From Bacteroides sp. (GTDB lineage Bacteria > Bacteroidota > Bacteroidia > Bacteroidales > Bacteroidaceae): a stretch of 64,000 nt of DNA. The position numbers were made by a program, and so were the translations under genes. A model generated the notes under the pieces. The model saw nothing but the letters and a program-made list of their open reading frames with translations, was not told the origin of the DNA and made no database searches. The stretch lies in assembly GCA_017472925.1 (NCBI GenBank), contig JAFUNS010000023.1, forward strand, positions 1-64,000, in the 5' to 3' direction. Positions 62,722-64,000 of this stretch are shown here, in pieces (within the stretch, counting starts at the first letter, position 1; every line of letters starts with the position of its first letter).

Positions 62722-63681
62722 TTACAATATGTGATTCATTATTTCCTCAAAGCTTTTTGCGACAACATCCTCTTTTGGTATTTCCGAAAAAGCAATTGCC
62801 GGTAACTCTTTCAAATAAATATTTTTCAGATTAGACCACAAAGTTGGGAAGTCTGATAATAATGGAGATTGTCCTATCTCCATCGTATTCCAGCCTTCAG
62901 GTTTATCAAATGTTTCTCTGTCATGAGCCAACAAGATCTTGAAATCCGTCTTGAATTGTTCCGATTGTAGATACTCGGCACACTCTGAGTCTTGCAACAA
63001 ATAATGCAAGTCATAGAAGTGTCGTATCTTGGCTGCCACATCGTATATATAATTATCTGACAATGAAAAACGGATAAGAGACACCAGTTTTTCTGTCAAT
63101 GTCTGTCTTTTATCCAATACATTCAAAGTGAAGGACTGTAGTCCATATTCTTCTATCAATGCTTCATTACCTGTTTGGCGGAAAAACTGTGCAATAAAGC
63201 AATTTATACTTTTTGAGACGTATGGATAAGGATTAGAAAATGAATTTATCTCCACCAATAACTGTCCGATATTGACTGTTTCTTTAATCGCTTTGCCAAG
63301 GACATTTGGATACGAATACATTGCTTTATAGTAACGAGAGCCTTTGCTTGTAACTCCAGGTACTACCACCTCCTCCAATCCCGATGTCATTTCCTTGGCT
63401 ATCTTTTTAATCAACATCTTCAATTGATTGCCCGTTAAAGTATCAGCATCAGATATGGCTATGTCAATGTCCTCCGAAAAGCGATTTCCTATTTTATGAG
63501 CCTTGGATAAAGATGTACCACCCTTAAATATTGCCTTCTCTGCATTGGAGTTCTGCACCATAAGTTTAAGAGATCGAGTAATCCAATAGTCTTTCTCAAT
63601 ATATACAGGTCGTATATCCAAGTGTTCAGATGCTGCGAGAACGGCATCTGTAAACAGTTTTTTATTTTCGTGTAGGTTCAT
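62722..63681 (-). CDS. AbiEii/AbiGii-type nucleotidyltransferase toxin
   Basis: The 319-residue protein has the AbiEii pattern: VYIEKDYWITRSLKLM (about 27-42), IFKGGTSLSKAHKIGNRFSE (about 51-70) and DIDIAISD (about 71-78, acidic catalytic residues), then LVSLIRFSL and AAKIRHFYDLHYLL (about 217-230). AbiE toxins are nucleotidyltransferases that block growth, giving abortive protection from phages. The start codon overlaps the upstream antitoxin gene end by 20 bases, as usual for AbiE pairs. Complete length. Confidence 0.85.
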   Translation of the reverse strand: MNLHENKKLFTDAVLAASEHLDIRPVYIEKDYWITRSLKLMVQNSNAEKAIFKGGTSLSKAHKIGNRFSEDIDIAISDADTLTGNQLKMLIKKIAKEMTSGLEEVVVPGVTSKGSRYYKAMYSYPNVLGKAIKETVNIGQLLVEINSFSNPYPYVSKSINCFIAQFFRQTGNEALIEEYGLQSFTLNVLDKRQTLTEKLVSLIRFSLSDNYIYDVAAKIRHFYDLHYLLQDSECAEYLQSEQFKTDFKILLAHDRETFDKPEGWNTMEIGQSPLLSDFPTLWSNLKNIYLKELPAIAFSEIPKEDVVAKSFEEIMNHIL

Positions 63682-64000
63682 AGATTTTCCAATTTTGTTT
63701 AGTTGGCAAAACAGATTCTGATATTGGTAATTTGTATTCAGTCACCCCGTTTAGAGTTTTGCGTATAGACTCTAAAAGACTATCATTGCAACCTATATCC
63801 TCCAATATTGCACCACATAAAGCACGAACATAGTTCGTATATTTTGCTACGCATTTAACAAGCATTTTCCTTTGCTCGTCATTTAGGTCTCTAACAATCT
63901 CTTTAAGTCTGAGACAAGCATCATTAGGAGTGGTTGCCGGGATTTCACGAATAAATCTTATGGCATCCAATATTCGTAAGATTTCAATATTCTTTTTGGT
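63662..64000 (-). CDS. AbiEi-type antitoxin, C-terminal part
   Basis: The frame is open from 64000 (TKKNIEILRILDAIRFIREI) down to the stop at 63662; the start codon is outside the window. The visible 112 residues are helical and hydrophilic, ending SVLPTKQNWKIYEPTRK, and match the C-terminal part of DUF6088/AbiEi-type antitoxins. AbiEi usually carries an N-terminal winged helix that represses the operon, which would lie beyond the edge. The 20-base overlap with the toxin gene supports the pairing. Confidence 0.7.
   Translation of the reverse strand, partial: TKKNIEILRILDAIRFIREIPATTPNDACLRLKEIVRDLNDEQRKMLVKCVAKYTNYVRALCGAILEDIGCNDSLLESIRKTLNGVTEYKLPISESVLPTKQNWKIYEPTRK

Overview
The window comes from a member of the Bacteroidales, most likely a gut Bacteroides or Phocaeicola-type species. 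Evidence is the AT-rich promoters of the TTTG / TAnnTTTG type, fimbrillin-like lipoproteins, BspA-type leucine-rich repeats, BACON and M64 domains, a TonB receptor with a carboxypeptidase-D-like extension, PG0541- and BT_3928-type proteins, and translated repeats of the CHPERSEGS / RDAQDDK kind. No rRNA, tRNA or CRISPR array was seen.

Layout. 1-1.0 kb holds a partial AAA ATPase and a primase-like remnant. 1.0-3.8 kb has a His-rich small protein and a TonB receptor with a CxxC plug motif (metal or cofactor uptake candidate). 3.9-6.0 kb is an eroded carbohydrate locus: an intact GH30 enzyme, then a chimera of two broken CAZyme genes. 6.1-18.6 kb is central carbon and nitrogen metabolism: malate dehydrogenase, two NADP-glutamate dehydrogenases flanking a receiver/PEP-pyruvate-binding protein, and NADP-malic enzyme. 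A coiled-coil membrane protein, a fimbrillin/GLUG lipoprotein and a 59-residue membrane protein lie among them. 19.0-25.7 kb is a TetR-controlled RND efflux operon (regulator, TolC-like, adaptor, pump, PG0541-type protein).

25.8-44.1 kb is the most unusual region. Two short related peptides (26 and 38 residues, sharing a YEAPxVEVxEVxVEKGFA core) precede a TraX-like membrane protein and a run of lipoproteins: a fimbrillin-like protein, three ~1,150-1,190-residue fimbrillin/LRR5/BACON/M64 proteins (the first with a destroyed zinc site), and another fimbrillin-like protein. After a strongly structured intergenic region comes a separately promoted, tightly packed operon: PqqD-like protein, nucleotidyltransferase, ABC exporter, HPr-kinase-like protein and S24/S26 peptidase. 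PqqD, nucleotidyltransferase, kinase and exporter are familiar companions of ribosomal peptide (lasso-like) maturation, but the lasso cyclase and leader protease are absent here. I infer a possible undescribed peptide maturation/export system with surface lipoproteins and the short peptides as candidate substrates.

44.1-57.1 kb is housekeeping: nadK, pdxJ, a DJ-1 protein, ispD, recG, an M23/LysM peptidase, DUF1599, a DoxX-like protein, tpiA, a SPOR protein, folE, dnaG and an EamA transporter. 57.2-62.4 kb is a minus-strand phage/plasmid-like module (P5-type muralytic protein, BT4734/DUF3987 protein with a dispersed repeat inside its reading frame, Bro-N antirepressor, S24 repressor-like protein, five iteron-like GGGAGTTT repeats). 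The right edge carries an AbiE-type toxin-antitoxin pair whose antitoxin runs off the window.
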